64,000 nt of DNA from Lactarius indigo (taxonomy: Eukaryota > Basidiomycota > Agaricomycetes > Russulales > Russulaceae), in the NCBI GenBank assembly GCA_025766275.1, contig JAFKAC010000162.1, positions 1-64,000 of the forward strand, given 5' to 3'. Shown one piece after another: positions 44,123-56,277 of the stretch. Positions within the stretch are counted from its first letter, which is position 1. Every line of letters starts with the position of its first letter. Under the pieces are notes generated by a model, which was given only the letters and a program-made list of their open reading frames with translations, made no database searches and was not told where the DNA came from. The translations under genes were made by a program, and so were the position numbers.

Positions 44123-45902
44123 CCATGAAGTGCACACTACTGGTGCCACCTGCAAACCGCGGTGCTTTATAAAGCGTGGAACATAGGTCTAAGAAGTGAT
44201 AATAGTTATATAGGGGTTCTAAAGGTCGGCCGATCACCCAGATGGAAGACCTAGAATTAAATGCTTCCGCCTATAATTTCGTGTTCGTGTGATGCGTCAC
44301 TTGTAGCGAAACACAACACAGGTCAATCAATGGATCTCGACGCTGTAAGTGCGAGCTCGCCGCCATTCGCGGACAGGATGCATCCACGCCGCCTTTCCGG
44401 AGACAAGTGGGACAGATTCAGTGTTTAAAAAGCAACGGAAAGGATAAATATTATGGGTGTGCGCGGCGGAAGTGGAAGTAGAGTGATTCCGAACCGTCAG
44501 ACTGACGCTAAGCGACCAACGTGGAGTCTGTGAAGTCTCAGGAGCAATTTGTCCTTTGAGGGATAGTGATAGCCCAAATTACGGCGGAGCGCTGAGTTTG
44601 TTCCCTGCCGCATTTGCGCCGTATGAACGAGGAAAAATGGAGCCGGCCATGATGCACGAAGCCTGAAGTAGCGCGGGGCCCTCATACCACCGTCACACCG
44701 AATGTATGAGAAGCGTCAAGGATGCCAAGTGGGGCCTGCAGCAAGGCGGCCAACGCCAGTAATCGTGGGAATTTCCGCATCCGACTTTAATCACCGTGAC
44801 AGTTGTATGCTCAAGCGCTCAAGCTCGAGCTCAAGGGCCGCCTGAGGCACTAAATGAAAAGGATACGATTCGATGCGGAAAACTTGGTCCTCGCGTCGCT
44901 TATGGCTTGCATTGGCGTGAATCGGTCTGGAATGGCTGCGTCTAGGCCGCTGACAATTGTCAGAACGCAGGGGAACAGGAAAATTTTTCAAGGAAAGTTT
45001 CCCATATGCATGCTCGTCGCCGCCGAGCCATCGGACTACTATACCCCACAAAAATGGATGCGCTTTCCCTTGTGACTTTTTGTCTTTACCAGCAGAAAAT
45101 ACCAAGGAAAATGCCTCAGCCCACCACACCTGCAGTACACACAGCTGAAGATGACTTTTGGCGCCATCAGTCATCCTGCTCGCCGTCCACAATCATGGAC
45201 CCCCAACCACCACCACAACTCGACAGCGTGCGATAACGTGACGAAGCAAATACCGCCGCTGAGAGGCACTCGGCATGCGATGATGCCCACGAGGATGCTG
45301 TTGCCGCCGGCGGGACACTCCTGCGGTGACTCTGCCAACGCTCGACGCATGCGATCCCGACTACGTTACCGCCCGTTGAGACACCCAGTCAATGCAAGCT
45401 CGAGCTCATACAGTGCAGCCCCCGAAACGGTGAGGAGAACATCAGGATATCAGCGGCAACGATATCGATGGCGACGGCAATGCAACGTCGTACTCTTCGT
45501 AGTCCTCACGATCGCTGCTGTTGTCACCAGCGACGACAGCAACAGCGACGCGACGATGACAGTGACACCGCCAACGTCACTTGCGAATGCGGTTTGCGGA
45601 GAAGACGAGCGACCTACCCATCACATTGTCCACATTACAATTTCTCCCTCTTCGTTCTCAAACGTCTGCGGACGACCAAGTATTTATCTTGAATACATCC
45701 CGAATACAAATTGATTTTTTAATGACGACGAGGACGATGGTGACAGCGACGACAGCAATGTTTACGAGGTGGGTTTCCGGAGACCAAACGAATGACAGAA
45801 AACAAACCAACGAAATGTCTAATTTCCGATGCCACTAGAAATGAAGATACCGACACCATCCCAGCCGAATGAATGCAGCCCAGACGCAGGCAGGAGAGAC
45901 GA
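44123..45902. other. 1.8 kb intergenic, no supported gene
   Basis: Open stretches at 44791-45192 (-) and 45151-45714 (+) are compositionally biased. The latter rests on GAC/CAG-type triplet-rich sequence around 45500-45560 and 45720-45750. No domain, splice structure or start context supports them. Confidence 0.45.
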
Positions 45903-47498
45903 TCATGCTACTTCATTTGCCGTTGCCCTATTAATCCACACGTTCACTTCTTCCATCACACCCTGCAACTCTTCGCTTGGCATCACATCGCCTTCACTAG
46001 ACCCGTACACACCCTCGATCAATCCTCTCCTCATAAAAGGGACGAGAAGTCGCACAAACGCCGTCGCGGCCTCATGTGCCTCCTCACGCGGGGCATCAAG
46101 CAGCGTGCGACAAGCTTGGGCCAGTGCGCCGTCGAGTGCCCGTACTAGATCTTTCAGTAGAGTTACTGGCGCGAGTAGCCGCAGTCCATTTAGTGTCGCG
46201 AGCAGTGCATTGGCAAACACTGCAACAGGCGGGTATGCCACCAGCGCTTGCGGCGGCATCTGGAGCACCCCCGCAGTCGTCCCTGCAGTGGCCCGCGAAT
46301 CTCTTCGCGGTGTGCCGACCCCAGCCCAGCTCGTCCTGGGGGTCTTCCCGAACTCTACCGCCGCCTTGGAAAACTCGCCCGACACACGTACACGCACGGC
46401 ATCTTCAAACAACGGCGGAAGCAGCGTCCGAAAGTCCAAACCGAGTCGCGCGAACGACGTGCTGCAGTATGTGAGTTGGGTGAGCAACGCCGTGAGGGTA
46501 GGTGCGTCGGACAGGCGCGGTAATGCCGTGCGTAGCACGTCGAGAAGCCGCGAGAGTAGCTGTGACGCACACGCGGGGAGCAGCGTGCGGAGTACGTCCA
46601 GGTCCTCCTGGGCTAGATCTGCAGGAGGCCGTTCGAGGAATATGGCGGCGTACTGAGTAACGAGGTCATGCACCCCTTCGCGCCACGTATCGATGTATTT
46701 TTTCATGTATCGCGCCCACGCATCAGGTGCATCGAGCCCGCGCCTCTCTCCCTCCGCGTTTGTGAGCGCGGCGTTGAGCGCCTCGACTCGGCCGGTAAGG
46801 AACGCGAGTGCGAGTGCGCGCTCCGGAAGCACGCGCATGCGCCGTAGGAAGCTGACGGCACGGAAAAGAGTCGGAAGCTTGCCTTGTGCACGGAGAGTGG
46901 CGAGTAACTGGGCGAACAGCGCGCGAATGGAGCTGTCAGCCTCCGCATGGACGTCTTGTACGGCCTGTACGTGCGGAAAACGCGCGGCTAGACGAGCGGC
47001 GTGTGCCGCAAGATCGAGTGCCTCTTGAAAATGACCTGCGCGAACACACGCGTCTGCGAGGACAGGAAGTTCGAGGATGTCTTGTAACTTTGATGAATGC
47101 TCGAGGACGAGAGCAGCACGGCGACGAGAGGACTGAATGGATGAGATGTCCGAAGAGAACGAGCGCGCTGCGGACTCTAGAGCGGGAATGTCGTCAAGGA
47201 GGGTAGTGAGAGTACTCGAGAATGATGAAAGTGTCGCAGTGAGGTTAGAAGTCGTTGAATGAAGCGACAAAAATGTTGGGTAAGAGGAGGTGCAGAGATT
47301 TGTGAGCGCGTTTGTGAGCTGAGATGAAGTGGAAGAAAGGTTCGCAGGCTCAGCAAGGATCGAGGCCAGTGGAAGAGTTATGATCTCTTCGAGATAGGGC
47401 GTAGCCTTTGAAGATGATAGTTCTGGCTTTCCAGATAAAACGTCCCCTAGGGAGGTCAACGCTAAGCCACCGCCCTGCTGTGTGTAAACTTCTGTCAT
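45903..47498 (-). CDS. COG8: conserved oligomeric Golgi complex subunit 8
   Basis: Subunit of the COG tether that captures retrograde vesicles at the Golgi. Single exon, 531 codons, ATG at 47498, stop TGA at 45903-45905. It starts MTEVYTQQGGGLALTSLGDV. Dor1/COG8-type features: a coiled-coil N-terminus (SSYPTFLSLHSTTSNLTATL, LDDIPALESAARSFSSDISS), then ILELPVLADACVRAGHFQEA, FPHVQAVQDVHAEADSSIRA, KLPTLFRAVSFLRRMRVLPE, the WARYMKKYIDTWREGVHDLV block, and a helical C-terminus ending NVWINRATANEVA. Slightly shorter than animal COG8. The coding strand is very GC-rich with a long antisense open frame, which is a shadow. A decayed partial copy lies 6 kb away at about 39.7-40.2 kb. Confidence 0.88.
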   Translation of the reverse strand: MTEVYTQQGGGLALTSLGDVLSGKPELSSSKATPYLEEIITLPLASILAEPANLSSTSSQLTNALTNLCTSSYPTFLSLHSTTSNLTATLSSFSSTLTTLLDDIPALESAARSFSSDISSIQSSRRRAALVLEHSSKLQDILELPVLADACVRAGHFQEALDLAAHAARLAARFPHVQAVQDVHAEADSSIRALFAQLLATLRAQGKLPTLFRAVSFLRRMRVLPERALALAFLTGRVEALNAALTNAEGERRGLDAPDAWARYMKKYIDTWREGVHDLVTQYAAIFLERPPADLAQEDLDVLRTLLPACASQLLSRLLDVLRTALPRLSDAPTLTALLTQLTYCSTSFARLGLDFRTLLPPLFEDAVRVRVSGEFSKAAVEFGKTPRTSWAGVGTPRRDSRATAGTTAGVLQMPPQALVAYPPVAVFANALLATLNGLRLLAPVTLLKDLVRALDGALAQACRTLLDAPREEAHEAATAFVRLLVPFMRRGLIEGVYGSSEGDVMPSEELQGVMEEVNVWINRATANEVA

Positions 47499-48189
47499 CT
47501 CAAAATGGGCATGAATTTGGGGTTTCTATAAAACAAAAAAATATCTGCACATTCAAAGCAGTAAACGACATCGAGGTGGTGGCAACACACCTGCAACCTG
47601 GTGTGATGACGACAGAGTAAATATCCTGGGTAACTTGAAGGCAACAAGTTTTTCCAACTCATATTATGTAAACATTTCCCATTCGAATATTGGTCATACC
47701 AAAAGCAGGACGTAACTTACCTTGTAACTTACTTAACATCAAGCACAGAGCGAAATATGCGACATCTATCGTAATTTAACACAGGGGCGAGGGAAAAGTT
47801 CGAGTTCGAGGCTACTGCAGGAGACTTTGGGTGGGCCGAGGACTTCTGTCAGACTGTCACCCACGCGGAAGAACCCGCAAGAGTGGAAACCTTGGTGGAA
47901 GCAGCTATGCAGGAGTACGGGGTTCTAATGAATGTGCAGCTCCACTAATTTAATCGTCTCAGTCTCATGGCGCGACTAGGTGAACCCATTCAAGTTACTG
48001 AGAGTGCGAAGCATCTCTAACTCCCTAACTGATCGTACTGGCGTCTAGTAGAACGGTCCACATGGGCGTACAATCGATAATGGGGATACAGGGAGGGTGA
48101 TATCCATTCGCTTCAAAGAAGCTGTTGCGAAGCGCAACAGCCGGGTTGGGATGACCCCAAACTGGCCACACGGCCATGAGAAGCCTCAC
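47499..48189. other. intergenic upstream of COG8
   Basis: Holds the COG8 promoter and sequence up to the solo LTR. No gene recognised. Confidence 0.45.
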
Positions 48190-48485
48190 TGTTGTGAACC
48201 GAATGAGTCAGCGTGACTCATCGTAGTCCTGTGACCTCCCCGTATTATGAAAGCAACGCGCAAGCCTGTATATTGCAGGTATTCCGAGATCGTCTCCTAC
48301 TGAATGTCTCAGATGTATTCTTGTAAGATAGGAGTAGGCCGCGTCAGCGCGACGCGCAAGCGTGTAGTCAAAATGTATTTAAACCAGCGAGTTTGCGACA
48401 GGAATCACAGAATTCTCTCGCCCACCATTCCCTGCCGTTACGAATCGCTTAGTCAAGAAGTCACACGGAAGTGGGCGACATCACA
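48190..48485 (+). mobile_element. solo LTR of the gypsy family
   Basis: 296 bp beginning TGTTGTGAACC and ending GACATCACA, the reverse complement of the LTRs at 30036-30331 and 36440-36735. Flanked by TCAC (48186-48189) and TCAC (48486-48489), a perfect 4-bp target duplication. It shares one diagnostic base with each of the two LTRs of the full element (GCGACAGG like the left copy, GTCAGCGC like the right). Formed by LTR-LTR recombination after insertion. Confidence 0.95.
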
Positions 48486-50995
48486 TCACCATGTTGCCAT
48501 GTGTCCAATGAATTTGAATCAGGTATTCGGGCTACAGCGCGGCGGAAGAAAACGCGGACAATGACCATGCGAAGAGCCAGAAGCGGACTGGTCGATATGG
48601 TTTGATAGGGGGAGAGACTGTGCCAATAGGGAGGCGGATGGTACGGAGACGGAGGTAAGGAGTGCAAGTGGACACGAATCTCCAACGTGACCGAAACTTC
48701 TCGAGAACCACGATCACAGACGACGTGAACGCGAGTTTATATGCTATCCTTCAAAATGAAGCGGGAACGAAGCAACAAAATGATAATACGGACGTCAGTG
48801 TCCGTAGCGCCAGAGAAAATTTTGCGTGACAAAGCGCGCAACCCAGAGCCAATCCCTGTTCCTATGCCCCATGTGCTGTCGGTGTCAAACGCCCCATCTC
48901 CCGGGCCAGGGTTCCAATTTTCTCGCACTCACACTCGTTCTGGTTCATTCCTCCTCTGCTTATCCATTCTCTGTACCCTTGCCTCGCCTGCATTACTTTG
49001 TGGATGCCATATACTTAGACGCAGTCCGGACAGCCCAACCCAAATCCTGTAGTGGCTTTGGGATCAAGTCCGAGTTGGTCTCGCGTCTCTTCGATTATCG
49101 AATCGATGTTTTATTTATTAGAAACCGATTGTTAAATTGTTGATACATAAAAATTGACTGCGATCATGAGGTGGAAGATCGATACTGTCTGATAAGATCT
49201 ACAGTAATCTACAATAATCGATTGTAATCGAAAGATGGCGATTTTCTCGAATTCATTGGTTATCAAGTGACCTACCCACAGACGAATTTATTTCGTTTTT
49301 CCTCAAATATCCGTAATATTATCGATAGCACCAGGAAGACCGAAATTTATCTAGTACCGTTGACTATACGGAACATTAAATCGACGCTTGGATTTGCGTC
49401 GACTCAATAGAAATCATTCGAACATAACTCATACGAATCGACGGACTTCCCACTGAGAACGATCCTTGCTTGCGCTGGGCAAATATTGCTCATCCGACAA
49501 GCGCCTTGTCGTGCTTTATGATTTGGTTCTCGGACCTAGGCAGATGTATTGCAATATGCCACACTGGGGCAGAGAGTGAAGTCGCCCCAGGCGGAGAGAA
49601 CTACCTTCGTTCTCTCGTCTTTGTCGCCCTACGGGAGCGGAGCACCCTACCCCCATTAACGATTTATAGGGCGGGGGCCAAGGAACGAGGACTGGATACA
49701 TGCATATACTTCCGCCGCCACCTTCGAGGTCCTGAGTAGTCGTGTGTCCGTTGAGAAGCTAGACGCTAAGTTGATCAAGTCGGTACACGTGGGTGATACG
49801 CGGAGAACACGCCAATGTCTTCTACTATATCCCGCGGGATCTTCGATGGATACGCTTGCCCGTTCTGCGCAGCATCTCTTTGTCTTCTGAGCCTGGCCGA
49901 GTCATGTAATAGAAGACATTGTTAACTCGTTCGTGGTGAGTCCATTTCAAGGACTCACTGTGTCAATTTTCCATACTCTGAGAATGAATTAAATGATTCT
50001 TTCACCTGCGGACCTCACGCCGGAATTGCGAGAGCACTTGAATGGTGGGTTGGGCGCGGTTGGGAAGATAAAAAAGAGAGAAGACTCGGAGGAATCTCCA
50101 CACGGCCTGTTGGTGTTGTCACCGAACCGATGACACCCAACTCTGCAAGCTGCAAGTGTCGCGCCGGCCTTTGAGCCTCGAGGTTGAGCCTCGAGGTAAG
50201 AGAGTGAATCATTACCCAGAGCATCACAAAATTCCCTACTCCTCATGATGATCCGTCCACTTACCAGCTGAGCAGAATCGTCCGGTTCCTTCAACTACGA
50301 GCTTAGGCCGTCTTATCAGTGTATCTTTTACTGCAGATCGATCCGCTCGTCGCCGCCCGGAGGTGTTCAGGAGGGTGGTGGACACGCCCGTACCACCCCG
50401 TGTGAGAATCCTCAGTGACCGGGTGTGGCCCACACCGGCTCTGCGTGGGACGGACAACGAATGGGTACTATTCCCGTCGGTCAAGATGCTGGAGTCATCA
50501 ATCTCTGGCCGTCCTTCGGGGTTTTGTGTGATGCTCAGGGCAGATCGCAGATCACGGCAACAGCCTCGCTACTCACAGTACTCACCGCCTCAACGCTTCT
50601 TTCGGTACCGGTTGTTAAGACCACGTACTGTAGGCGCTTTCCAAATATTACATTCAGTGACGTGCACTGGGTTGAGTATCCCGAGATAATAGGAGAGCAT
50701 AAATCAGTGTAGACTGCAGAGCACAAATGAGATCTAAGAGACAGGGCAGGAGGCGCATCGATTTATTTTAAAATTTGACATAGAGCGGCGGGCGGTGTCA
50801 CGGTTTTGTTTAGCGCCGATTCTAGCCTAACGGCGGCCGTGCCTGAGTGAGACTAAACCAGGTTTCTGTTCTTTTTCTCTCCTCTCAACCGTTTCCACCA
50901 AGACACTCTTTCCTTCAAGTCACTCTCTTAAATTCGACTCTCCTTCGGCTTGGCAATCTTGCTTCATTTCATTCCATTCGTCTTTTCATATTATC
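48486..50995. other. 2.5 kb intergenic, nothing recognised
   Basis: An AT-rich stretch at 49080-49440 contains repeated ATCGAT/AATCGA words. The rest has only short unsupported ORFs. The final 150 bp are pyrimidine-rich (CTTTTTCTCTCC...TTTCC), typical of a basidiomycete promoter, just before the surface-protein start at 50996. Confidence 0.5.
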
Positions 50996-51908
50996 ATGTT
51001 ATCTCGTCTCGCTCTCCCGACTTTTATTTTGTCTGCTGTGTTGGTGGCTATGGCGGATCCCATACCTTTAGAACCAGGCCCTGGTGACATTTCCAATGAG
51101 GGTTCAACCTGCCACATCACATGGACTCCAGATGCTTCTGGGGTCTGGAAAACGCTTAACATTGAGCTCATGACTGGTGACAACTTCAACATGGTGCACT
51201 TGACGAGTATGATCTCCTGGGACTTTCTCACGAGCGTCGTCTGACCCATTTATTTCTTTCCTCCAGCCGTTGCTACTGTAGATGGCACTGCTTCCCCCGG
51301 GACATTCGATTATCCTTGCCCCGCTGTAAGTCTCGATTCTACGTGTCCCCCCAATCAGTCATTCAATCTTTTTTCTCTCACAGGTCACTCTTCACTCGGC
51401 CGTTTACTTCTACCAGTTCACATCACCTGCTGCGCCGAACCGCACGTGGACCGGCCGGTTTGCCATCGCAGACTCGACTGGCACGACCGTTCCCCCACCA
51501 AATTCAGTCCAGCCCAACGGGCAACAGATTCCCTGGGGAACGGGCGCGCTCGCCGACCCGTCTAAGGCCGTTCCGGCTCCGTCATACCTCACTGGTGCCA
51601 GCAACAGCACGGGCCCGGCCTCGTCGACATCTGGCACCGGCGTGACTTCCCCCATCGTCCCTTCCACCACGGGACTGTCGACCTCCATCACGACCGGGTT
51701 CAGCACTACGTCTTCGACCCTATCGACATCTAAGCTGTCCAGCTCCTCATCTGACTCCCCTGCTGCCTCAAGTAGCACGAGCAGTCCGTCAACGTCGACT
51801 AACAACAACTCGGCCGGCGGGCTCGTCGTCGGCGCGGCGTCTACGCGTGCGACACAGGCCGGTGTTGCCCTTGCGGTCATCGCGGCTACGTTCACTTTCA
51901 TATTCTGA
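50996..51908 (+). CDS. GPI-anchored Ser/Thr-rich surface protein (Kre9/Knh1-like N-terminus)
   Basis: Small secreted or cell-surface protein. Signal peptide MLSRLALPTFILSAVLVAMA, mature N-terminus DPIPLEPGPGDISNEGSTCH, then an Ig-like beta domain (ITWTPDASGVWKTLNIELMT, YFYQFTSPAAPNRTWTGRFA) as in the Kre9/Knh1 N-terminal family. A Ser/Thr-rich, probably O-glycosylated stalk follows (SSTLSTSKLSSSSSDSPAAS). A C-terminal hydrophobic tail (AGVALAVIAATFTFIF) preceded by small residues fits GPI attachment. Two introns: after LT (GTATGATC...CTCCAG) and in PCPA/V (GTAAGTCT...TCACAG). Stop 51906-51908. The exact function is unknown; Kre9-like proteins take part in beta-glucan and wall assembly. Confidence 0.87.
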
Positions 51909-52355
51909 ACAGACATGTCCTTGTTGTATGCGGGGTGCTTTTCGTCGAACGACTGGCTCGCGCCCCTTGTGAAGACAAATGCTCCGTCATGGACCTTGCA
52001 TCATACATTACATCTCCCCTTCATAGTTCGGGTCGGCTGGAGATAATTTTCAATACCCCCCGTTTTTTTCTGTTAGGATATTCGGATATCTGCTTCTATT
52101 TTGTTCGGGCATGAGGTCGTATTCATTGGTATAATGTTTAGCAGTGCTTGCATGCATGATCGAATACTTCCCTACACAGTGTTCTACACCGATGGAATCC
52201 CTGATAATGACTTGAAGTATGGAGTTCTTTGTGGACTAAAGGAGCAAAAATGAGGACGCGTCAGTCTCGGACATTGGCAGGCAAGACACGAGCGCTGGGT
52301 GAGTCAGCCGCGCGTTTCCTTGTATGTAGTATCATAGTCACTCGTAGAGCTCATC
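51909..52355. other. intergenic, nothing recognised
   Basis: 3' flank of the surface protein and promoter of the TPR/J gene. Confidence 0.5.
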
Positions 52356-54419
52356 ATGTCGCTCGACGACACTCCAACCTCCGCTGCAGAGTTAACAATC
52401 GATGCAGAACTGTCTACCGGCCCCCATACAACACCAGCAGATTCACCGCCACCGCAAGCGGAGGACCTCCCAGAAGGAGAGAACGAGGCGCCTGCGCCAC
52501 CCAATTCGCAGCCCATTCTCGAGCCTGACCCGGTGGCGATAGCAGCCGAGGCAGAGAAGCTCAAAGAACAGGGAAACGACACTTTCAAGGTCGGGCGCTA
52601 CGGCGATGCAATCGACCTATATACCAAAGCCATCGGTACGTGTGCATAACCCCAGTCGACCCGCTCGCAGGAGCGCACGAATAGACGTGCCAACTGATGA
52701 CGTGACGATGACGATGACGATGTCAATCCCCATCACCAGACCTGGTCCCTACCGAGCCCTCCTACCTCACGAACCGCGCAGCGGCATCCATCGCCATCAA
52801 GCGTTTCCGCCCCGCACTCGCGGACTGCCTACTCGCAGCCACGCTGCAATCGACGGCGTCCACAGGCGGCGCAGCGCCGCCCAAGACGCTTCTGCGACTC
52901 GCGCGCTGTCAGCTCGCCCTCGCGCAGACTGCAGCGGCACTCTCGACGCTGCGCGCGGTGCTCGCGGTAGAGCCGGACAGCGCGCCTGCGGCGCAGATGC
53001 ACGCGCGTGCGCTCGAACTCGAGGCGCATACGCGCAACCTCGTGGCGTCGCGGCAGCGCAGGGAGTGGGGTATGGCGCGTATCGCGCTCGACCGGTGTTT
53101 GCAGGCCGTCGAGGCGGAGGGGAGCGAGATTCCGACTGAGTGGCGGCAGTGGCGTGTTGAGCTCGAGCTCGCACGCGGGAACTGGGAAGGCGCGAATAGT
53201 GCTGCCAAGTGCGTTCCCTCTCATATTTATTTTCTTTCCACTTTTTTTTTTTGCTCATTCCTGCTTCTACTTTGGTTGGCGCTCTGTTTTTGTCCTTTCT
53301 TTCCTCGCCCGGCCGGATCCAGCGATGCGTTGCGGCTGCAGTCAAACTCTCCCGACGTGCTTACGCTCCGTGGGCTCGTTCTTTTCCTCTGTGGGCGACT
53401 CCCACAGGCATTGCAGCACGCTCAATCTGCGCTTCGGTACGACCCCGGTCATGAACCTGCACAACTTTTGCGCAAACGAGTGAAAGACGTGGAACGGCTA
53501 AAGGAGGAGGGAAATCGAGCGTTCAAGCTGGGTAAGCTGCACGAGGCGCTGAGTAGGTACTCCGATGCGCTCGAGGTGGGTTCTTGGTCCACTAAATCTT
53601 CATTTTAAACCTCACGACTCTCACCAGCGAGTCGGAGAGAACGAAGATGAGGGCAAAGGTGGCCAGCTCCGTGCGACGTTGCTCTCTAACCGTGCAACTA
53701 CACTCGTCAAAGTACGTCTCGCTCGACGATGGCCTCATCCGTGCATGCGTTTTTAATCTGGACATGCAGCTCTCCCGCTACGACGACGCCCTGGTCGACA
53801 CCGAGGCGTCCCTGGTTATCCAGCCGGGTTCCTTCAAGGCGTTGCGCACGCGCGCGCGCATTCGGCTGCACAACGAACAGTATGACGATGCGATCGCGGA
53901 CTTCCGCTCCGCGATCGAGCAGGCCGAGTTCGAGGGCGCAGACGCCGACGTACGCGCGCTGCGTGGTGAGCTCAAGCGCGCCGAAGCGGCGCTCAGACGC
54001 AGCAAGACCAAGGACTACTACAAGATCCTCGGCGTGGCGCGCGACTGCAACGAGGCTGACATCAAAAAAGCGTACCGGCGCGAATCGCTCAAGCACCATC
54101 CAGACAAGGTGCGTCTGGCTAACTTTTTTTTTTTTTTTGATTTCTTTTAATGCTTTGCCTTTGGCAGGGAGGTGATGAGGAAAAGTTCAAGCTGGTCGTC
54201 GAGGCTCACGCAGTGCTTTCGGACCCGCGCCGGCGTGAACGATATGATCTAGGCGAGGATGAGGACGGCATGACTGACTCGTCGTCACACATGCGTGGCG
54301 GCCCCGGCGGGATGAACCCTGCCGACTTCGCTAGTATGTTCGCGCAGTTCGGTGGCGGCGGTGGCGGCGGCGGATTCCCCTTCGGCTCGTCGAGCCCACA
54401 CGGATTCCGTGGGTTCTAG
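52356..54419 (+). CDS. TPR and J-domain co-chaperone (DNAJC7-like)
   Basis: Couples Hsp70/Hsp90 clients through TPR repeats and stimulates Hsp70 through its J domain, in the cytosol. Start [23 protein letters not shown] region: [40 protein letters not shown] (after intron GTACGTGT...CACCAG), [73 protein letters not shown]. The J domain follows: [20 protein letters not shown] with the HPDK motif intact at its exon end, then [20 protein letters not shown] and a Gly/Phe-rich tail ending PHGFRGF. Five introns, all in frame. Stop 54417-54419. TPRs followed by a C-terminal J domain is the DNAJC7/TPR2 architecture. Its 3' end faces the UBX gene end, 208 bp away. Confidence 0.92.
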
Positions 54420-54627
54420 CGTGGCTCTGGCTCGCAGCTATCTGTCCTTATACCGAGGAGAGCACAGGGGGATCTTTCTGACGAGGCTACTACATAATAG
54501 ATACCGTCCCATGCTATTGATGCTGTTTGCAATCCCTTGGAGATACACACCTGGGGATCAGTATGGTATTGTACACCATCGCCGAGTTTCAACAAAAAGT
54601 GCAATGGATAATCTACAGCATTACACC

Positions 54628-56156
54628 CTATGATGCAATCAGGACCTGTGAGGACAAACGGTTTCGTGAGTTGCAAATCGCGTAAAAAAAAAAAGGCACG
54701 ACGTACGGCGGATGGTGTCAGCCCCAAATCACGAAGGGACCTGGAAAAATCTGACGCGGAAAATTGTTTCCTAAAGATATTTTTTGAGTGATCAACGAAG
54801 AGAGCAGCACAAGTAAGGGAGGCAACGCACCGAGGAAACTGCTGGGTGAATGTGACCGTGTCGACATCTACGGTCAAAGTCTGGCCAGCAACAAATTCCG
54901 CCACCTGACGCAACGCTGTTCGCAACGACAACCGACAATCAGGGTTCTCCCTTGGAATTAAAACGAACGACCAAAAGACCCAACTGGAATCACTGGGCAG
55001 CGTGGTGGTCAGCGGTTGTCCACCACTCGCAAGCCGGATCTGCAGGCGCGTGTCCTTGAACTCGCGCCCAGGAACTGAAGTGGTCGTAGGAGCAGCGGAA
55101 GGGGCGGAGGGGCCTGCAGCTTCTGCTGGCGGTGCCGCGCCATCGCGCAAAGCTTTCTCTTGCGCTGCCTTCTGTGCGCGGCTGCGTTTGTCGGCCTCGA
55201 TCTGCGCTTTGATTGCTGCGAGGGCCTTCTTGTCGTCCTCCTTTTCTAAAGCATCGTTTCACTTAGCGACCCATGACGAAGGGGGAATGAGGAGGGAAGA
55301 CGAACCGCGGCGTTTCGCCTCAAGGTCCTTTAGAATCTGCTTGTTCTTCAGATCTTCTTTGATCTGTGAGGCCTCCTAATCCACGGCATGAAGTCGTCAG
55401 CTGTTGCCTGCGAAGCGATTTGGGGAGCCCAGCGCGTACTTTTCCTGCCTTGCGTCGTATGAGCTCGTTCGCTTTCGCCTCTTTCGCCTCCTCTGCAGCC
55501 TTCTTGGCGCGCTTCTCGTTCATCTTTTCGCGCAATTCGACAAGTTTCTGTTGTTTCTCTTCCTCGGTGAGCGGCTTGATCTGCAGCACTCCGTAAAAGT
55601 GTGAGATGAGGACACCAATGCAAAGGAGAACCCGCACGCACCTCCTCAGTAGATTCTTCGAACTGATCGTGCCCGCTCTTTTCAGCGTGGAAGTTAGCGA
55701 GCGCAGTGTTCTTGAATATCTTTCCGCACTCTGAGCACTTGATGCTCTGTAAACGATGACCTTATAAACAGGAGCTTCTGATGCAACAGAAATAGTCCAG
55801 CCGCTCACCCTCGCTTCAACGCCAGCGTCAGAATCGGCCTGAGCTGCGGCTCCTGGACTGACCCCGTACACAGCGCGTAGCGCGGCTGTTTCTTCATCGT
55901 CGTCCTCATCCATCGGCACGCTTTGGGTTTGTTCAGACGACGTCGCAGCCGCCCCAGATGTAGCATCGGGTATTGGGTCATCGTTGTGTTCGAGGATGAA
56001 ATCCATGGCAGGCTGCAGACCCTTATTATTTGTGGCACGCAGAGCCCCTACGCGGGTTCTTTGGCTTCATACACGCGCTGGATCATTGCCTAGAAACGTA
56101 CATTCGACCCTGGCAGGGTCAAAGCCCATTGAGATGAGAACGTCTTTGTCGGACAT
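54628..56156 (-). CDS. UBA - C2H2 zinc finger - UBX protein (UBXN1-like)
   Basis: Likely Cdc48/p97 adaptor binding ubiquitin and presenting substrates to the segregase. The ATG at 56156 gives MSDKDVLISMGFDPARVE; intron GTACGTTTC...GCGTAG (about 56099-56047) completes the UBA domain with WALRATNNKGLQPAMDFILE. An acidic linker follows (VPMDEDDDEETAALR), then a single C2H2 finger IKCSECGKIFKNTALANFHA followed by EKSGH, an extended charged coiled coil (KPLTEEEKQQKLVELREKMN, AKKAAEEAKEAKANELIRRK), and a C-terminal UBX fold (TRLQIRLASGGQPLTTTLPS, LRQVAEFVAG, FSASDFSRSLRDLGLTPSA). The last intron (GTACGTCG...CTCACAG) leads to VLIAS and the stop at 54628-54630. The exon pattern near 55250-55450 is approximate. 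Confidence 0.85.
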
Positions 56157-56277
56157 GGTGGGTGAAGAAACAGATACAGGCGCTTGCTGCGGTGAGGATG
56201 ACTCTCACACTTGGCTTACGCGCTCCATTGTCATCCTGAGCGTGCAACAATGACTATTTTCTTCAAACCCTGACAAT
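56157..56277. promoter_or_regulatory. 121-bp bidirectional promoter (UBX gene / RTP1)
   Basis: The ATG codons of the UBX gene (-) and the RTP1-like gene (+) are only 121 bp apart, so both transcripts must start inside this short segment. No TATA box is evident in it. Confidence 0.7.

Noticed and set aside
45151..45714. 187-codon open frame between the DUF6535 and COG8 genes
   Set aside because: Built on triplet-rich low-complexity DNA (GAC/CAG/ACG), with no domain, no credible start context and no splice partner.
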